Source of the DNA: an uncultured Solobacterium sp.
Lineage (GTDB): Bacteria; Bacillota_I; Bacilli_A; Erysipelotrichales; Erysipelotrichaceae
DNA length: 9,970 bases
Reading direction: 5' to 3'
NCBI GenBank assembly: GCA_900554555.1
Contig: USIC01000012.1
Coordinates: forward strand, 1 to 9,970
The translations under genes and the position numbers were made by a program. The notes below the pieces were generated by a model. That model saw nothing but the letters and a program-made list of their open reading frames with translations, was not told the DNA's origin and did no database searches. Of this stretch, positions 7,537 through 9,970 are shown in pieces (position 1 is the stretch's first letter; every line of letters starts with the position of its first letter).

Positions 7537-9522
7537 CTATTTTGTATCAGCTAGTAATGTATCAGCAGATAACTTACCAAATACAACTGTATCTACTACA
7601 GCGTTACCACCTAAACGGTTAGCACCATGGATACCACCAGTAATTTCACCAGCAGCGTATAATCCCTTGATTGGTTCGCCCTTATCATTGAGTACACGTG
7701 CTTCTGGATCGATTGTTACACCACCCATTGTATGGTGAACACAAGCTTGACGAGGAGTTACAACCCATGGTCCATGCTCGAGTTTTGTAGAGTATAGAGT
7801 TCTTCCGAATTCATCACTTCCACTTTCAACACTCTTATTGAATTCATCTACAGTTGCCTGTAATGTTGCAGGATCCATGTCTAACTTCTTAGCGAGTTCT
7901 TCTAATGTATCCGCGTAAACAATGAAACCATTCTTTTCTAGATATTCAAATGTAAATCCGTCACCACTTCTCCATGATGGATCTTTAATATCTTTATAAC
8001 CAGCACCATCGCCACTTTCAAGGATATAGAACATCTTATCAGTTTGATTTAGAACAGCACCGCAAATCTGATCACGACGACCATCTTCACGAACGAAACG
8101 TTTACCTTCCTTATTGATGAAGATAATCTGGTCTGTACCATTAACTGCACGTGCTGGGTACTTAGAAATCTGACCATCAACTAAGTTACCTAAATATAGA
8201 AGCTGTAATTGTTCCATATCTGTTAAGGAAGCACCAGCATCCTTAGCCATTGTGATACCATCACCCTGTGATGCTGAGAAACGGTTTGTTGTGCCTGTCT
8301 TAGAAAGATCTGGCCACTTACCTGTTGTATTGTATTCCTGAACCATCTTAGCGTTAGCACCGAAACCACCAGTAGCTAATACGACACCGTCTTTAGCCTT
8401 AAATGTAATTTCTTTACCTGTATGGTTATCTGTAGCCTTAACAGCTGTAACTTTATTATTATCAAGTACAAGTTTTGTAGCTGTAGCTTCTGTTAATAAT
8501 GTAACCTTATCCCCATACTTCTCAAGCATATCAGCATATACGGAGATAAAGCCTGTACCCATCTTCATTGTAGATGTATGTGTACGTTGCCATAAGGAAC
8601 CAGCACCCTGAGAGATCTTGTCTTGGAATGTCATACCCATAGATTCGATCCATTCATATCCACCAAATGCGTTATAGCATAATGCCTTAACAAGATCGAG
8701 ATTTGCGACCTTATCACCATTGATCCAAGTCTGTAATGCATACCATTCCTTGGAGTCAAATAGGTCTGTTCTACCAGCAGCCTTATATGCATCCCATTGT
8801 GCTTGTACTTCAGCTTGTAATGCTGCATGTTGATCATTAATTGGAGTTTCAGCTAAAGCCTTCTCAATTGTAGTCTTAACAGCATCACTCATTTCAGCGT
8901 GCTGCTGTAATGCTGGGTCTGGTGCATTATAAATCGCACCGCAAACTAATGTATCACCACCGATTTCACCGGCTTTTTCGATAATTGCTACGCTCTTACC
9001 ATTCTGTAAAAGTTCAATAGCACTCGCAAGACCAGCTCCACCACCACCTACTACGACAACGTCAGCTTCAACGTCTTTTCTATCTTCGTAAGTTACTTCT
9101 TTCTTAAATGCATCTGGATCGCCACCTGCTTGTTTGATAGCGTCCTTAACAGCAGTCTTAATAGCTCCTGATGTAATTGTTGCACCAGTCACATTATCAA
9201 CTGATAAGCTTTGATTCTTAACGATTTCTTCTGGAATTAATTGAACAGGTGCTACGCCCCCAGTTGTAACAACCTTTCCATCCTTGTCAACAAGTTCCCC
9301 ACCGATACCTGGAGTTTCAGCGTGAGAAGTTACCTTAACTGACTTAATTTCATTTTCTGTCACTTCTACTTCTACAGTAACATCGTCGTTCATGCCAGTC
9401 GCAGAAGCTGTATATGTTCCTGGCTTCATTTTACTGGATGTTGTTGTCTCAGTTGTCTTGTTACAGCCTACAAGAGATGCGGCTAAAACAAGAGCAACTA
9501 AAGAGATACTCAGTCTTTTCAT
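7537..9522 (-). CDS. Extracellular flavinylated FAD-dependent reductase (fumarate/urocanate reductase-like lipoprotein)
   Basis: 661 residues from the ATG at 9522. Lipobox LVGC places the lipidated Cys at residue 20. Next is an FMN-binding domain (about 33-133) with DNVTGATIT (109-117); Thr 115 is the expected site for covalent FMN added by ApbE. The FAD domain starts with VVVVGGGGAG (155-164) and IEKAGEIGG. Reductase active-site motifs follow: GKRFVREDGRRD (Arg 482/483, the proton-donating Arg region), HHTMGG (His 596/597) and GANRLGGN (Arg 636). No haem domain is present, so electrons presumably arrive through FMN from the membrane. In this family such enzymes reduce fumarate, urocanate or related enoates as anaerobic electron acceptors. 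The segment matching the fumarate-binding QIHPT reads QLLYL, so the substrate is uncertain. The longer frame from 9552 reads through the ribosome binding site and is rejected. Confidence 0.93.
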   Translation of the reverse strand: MKRLSISLVALVLAASLVGCNKTTETTTSSKMKPGTYTASATGMNDDVTVEVEVTENEIKSVKVTSHAETPGIGGELVDKDGKVVTTGGVAPVQLIPEEIVKNQSLSVDNVTGATITSGAIKTAVKDAIKQAGGDPDAFKKEVTYEDRKDVEADVVVVGGGGAGLASAIELLQNGKSVAIIEKAGEIGGDTLVCGAIYNAPDPALQQHAEMSDAVKTTIEKALAETPINDQHAALQAEVQAQWDAYKAAGRTDLFDSKEWYALQTWINGDKVANLDLVKALCYNAFGGYEWIESMGMTFQDKISQGAGSLWQRTHTSTMKMGTGFISVYADMLEKYGDKVTLLTEATATKLVLDNNKVTAVKATDNHTGKEITFKAKDGVVLATGGFGANAKMVQEYNTTGKWPDLSKTGTTNRFSASQGDGITMAKDAGASLTDMEQLQLLYLGNLVDGQISKYPARAVNGTDQIIFINKEGKRFVREDGRRDQICGAVLNQTDKMFYILESGDGAGYKDIKDPSWRSGDGFTFEYLEKNGFIVYADTLEELAKKLDMDPATLQATVDEFNKSVESGSDEFGRTLYSTKLEHGPWVVTPRQACVHHTMGGVTIDPEARVLNDKGEPIKGLYAAGEITGGIHGANRLGGNAVVDTVVFGKLSADTLLADTK

Positions 9523-9531
9523 TATTATGTT

Positions 9532-9537
9532 CCCTCC
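9532..9537 (-). promoter_or_regulatory. Ribosome binding site of the reductase (decides the start)
   Basis: GGAGGG on the minus strand, 9 bases before the ATG at 9522. The alternative ATG at 9552 lies upstream of it and would delay the signal peptide by ten residues. Confidence 0.8.
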
Positions 9538-9573
9538 ATATATTAAATTCATGATAGCTTATTTTTTCACAAA

Positions 9574-9602
9574 ATAATACCCCCCTAACAATATTATTTC
9601 TA
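9574..9602 (-). promoter_or_regulatory. Candidate promoter of the reductase gene
   Basis: On the minus strand TATTAT (9574-9579) lies 17 bases after TAGAAA (9597-9602), which matches four of six bases of a consensus -35. The spacer contains a run of six G. Transcription would start near 9567, about 45 bases before the ATG. In such AT-rich DNA a chance match is possible. Confidence 0.35.
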
Positions 9603-9810
9603 TGATTCATATCTGCATTTGAAATTTTTCAATATTTTGAGAACTTTATTTCTGAAAATACATCATTTTGATGCGATATATGCATGCACAAAATTGATAC
9701 ACTTTCCATAATAAGTTTGAAAAAATTTTGATATTACCAACCAAAATATATACCACATATGTATACACAACCTTAGAACACTATCATAAAAAAGGATATT
9801 TAAGTATTAT
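9603..9810. other. AT-rich non-coding region between the reductase promoter and the insertion sequence
   Basis: No gene with a ribosome binding site is seen on either strand. The stretch holds an FNR-like palindrome (9619-9632), a second small inverted repeat CATCA-TTT-TGATG (9661-9673), alternating purine-pyrimidine runs around 9674-9690 and 9745-9765, and long A and T tracts. It reads as the upstream regulatory region of the reductase, cut on the far side by the insertion sequence. Confidence 0.5.
9619..9632. promoter_or_regulatory. Palindrome resembling a CRP/FNR-family operator
   Basis: TTGAAATTTTTCAA has perfect 6-base arms around two T. Its outer part fits TTGA-N6-TCAA, the skeleton of FNR-type sites (TTGAT-N4-ATCAA), although the inner T and A are not conserved. 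It is centred about 58 bases upstream of the predicted reductase transcription start, a position where class I activators can bind. Confidence 0.35.
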
Positions 9811-9849
9811 GGCACTCAAAAATCAGTCGGGGTCTCAGCTAATAAAAAA

Positions 9850-9900
9850 CTCCTATGTTAGAATTCAAGTTGGAAAAAGATTGAATAATAACGATAGGAG
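9850..9900 (+). repeat. Long imperfect stem-loop burying the transposase ribosome binding site
   Basis: CTCCTATGTTA (9850-9860) pairs with TAAC-g-ATAGGAG (9889-9900) with one bulged G, and ATTCAA (9863-9868) pairs with TTGAAT (9881-9886), leaving a 12-base loop at 9869-9880. The right arm includes ATAGGAG, most of the AGGAGG that serves the gene at 9908. An RNA covering both arms would hide that site. Confidence 0.75.
9856..9864 (+). promoter_or_regulatory. Candidate extended -10 promoter of the transposase
   Basis: TGTTAGAAT contains TG-n-TAGAAT, a five-of-six match to TATAAT with the extended TG. No good -35 is seen at 17-18 bases. Transcription would begin near 9871, inside the loop of the 9850-9900 stem-loop, so that RNA would lack the left arm. 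Confidence 0.4.
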
Positions 9901-9907
9901 GCGCCAA

Positions 9908-9970
9908 ATGGCTATAAATGATTTTATCATATCCACACTCAATGTTAGTGACGATATGATTTTTTCAATC
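9908..9970 (+). CDS. Probable transposase, N-terminal 21 residues (continues beyond window)
   Basis: The ATG at 9908 follows AGGAGG (9896-9901) with 6 bases spacing, and the frame stays open to the window end, giving MAINDFIISTLNVSDDMIFSI. The pattern of a short helix followed by LN-x-x-D-x-x-I-x-F resembles the N terminus of ISL3-family transposases as I remember them; only 21 residues are visible, so this is a tentative match. The frame is also open upstream through an ATG at 9809, but that start crosses the inferred element end and has no good ribosome binding site. The gene points away from the reductase, divergently. Confidence 0.5.
   Translation, partial: MAINDFIISTLNVSDDMIFSI

Larger units (their letters stand above)
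9811..9970 (+). mobile_element. Left end of a probable insertion sequence (ISL3-like), running out of the window
   Basis: At 9811 the AT-rich upstream region changes to a more GC-containing sequence starting GGCACTCAAAAATCAG. ISL3-family terminal repeats usually begin GGC followed by a similar sequence. Behind it come a compact leader with a promoter, a hairpin, and a reading frame with a strong ribosome binding site. If this is the end, the 8 bases before it (9803-9810) should be the target duplication. The right end is outside the window, so boundary and family are tentative. Confidence 0.4.

Noticed and set aside
8631..8837. Minus-strand frame inside the reductase gene, and similar plus-strand frames within glgA, glgC, glgD and the DUF885 gene
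   Set aside because: They lie wholly or mainly within well-supported genes in other frames, lack convincing ribosome binding sites and do not resemble known proteins.
9661..9673. Small inverted repeat CATCA-TTT-TGATG as an operator or terminator
   Set aside because: Five-base arms in AT-rich DNA are expected by chance, and no gene end or promoter is adjacent.
9809..9907. In-frame ATG at 9809 that would lengthen the transposase by 33 residues
   Set aside because: It crosses the inferred insertion sequence end and the hairpin, has no well-placed ribosome binding site, and the ATG at 9908 has a strong AGGAGG 6 bases upstream.
1..9970. CRISPR arrays, tRNA or rRNA genes, phage or defence systems
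   Set aside because: No regularly spaced repeats, no tRNA-like cloverleaf or rRNA sequence and no defence or phage protein motifs were seen in the window.

Overview
The window is a low-GC, Gram-positive-type (Firmicutes) chromosomal segment. Strong AGGAGG-like ribosome binding sites, a separate glgC-glgD pair and Gram-positive-style lipoprotein signals support this. The protein style suggests a gut or oral anaerobe, perhaps of the Erysipelotrichia, but that placement is an inference from memory and not a search result.

Layout. The plus strand carries only the two edges: the 3' end of an ABC transporter ATPase (1-324) and, at the right end, the start of a probable insertion sequence (left end about 9811, transposase from 9908). 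Everything between is on the minus strand. In transcription order (right to left) this is: a secreted FMN/FAD reductase lipoprotein; a terminator hairpin; a small lipoprotein of unknown function; a membrane-anchored DUF885 putative metallopeptidase; a strong bidirectional terminator; uracil-DNA glycosylase (ung); and the glycogen operon glgC-glgD-glgA. The operon converges on the ABC gene, with a hairpin terminator between them.

How the genes work together. GlgC makes ADP-glucose, GlgD is its catalytically degenerate partner, and GlgA polymerises glucose into glycogen; the three genes are tightly packed behind one clear -10 box. Branching enzyme and phosphorylase genes are not in the window. 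The three exported proteins form a cell-surface neighbourhood: an extracellular anaerobic reductase of the fumarate/urocanate reductase superfamily with a covalent-FMN motif, an unknown lipoprotein and an anchored peptidase-like protein. Whether they act together is not shown by the sequence. Ung is an ordinary DNA repair gene.

Several longest-ORF starts are wrong because they read through the ribosome binding site. Better starts are glgA 1830, glgC 4105, ung 4886, the lipoprotein 7471 and the reductase 9522. The most interesting signal is at the right edge. A long imperfect stem-loop buries the transposase ribosome binding site, and an extended -10 promoter is placed so that the element's own transcript would start inside the loop and escape the block. 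This resembles the protection against read-in transcription known from other insertion sequences.
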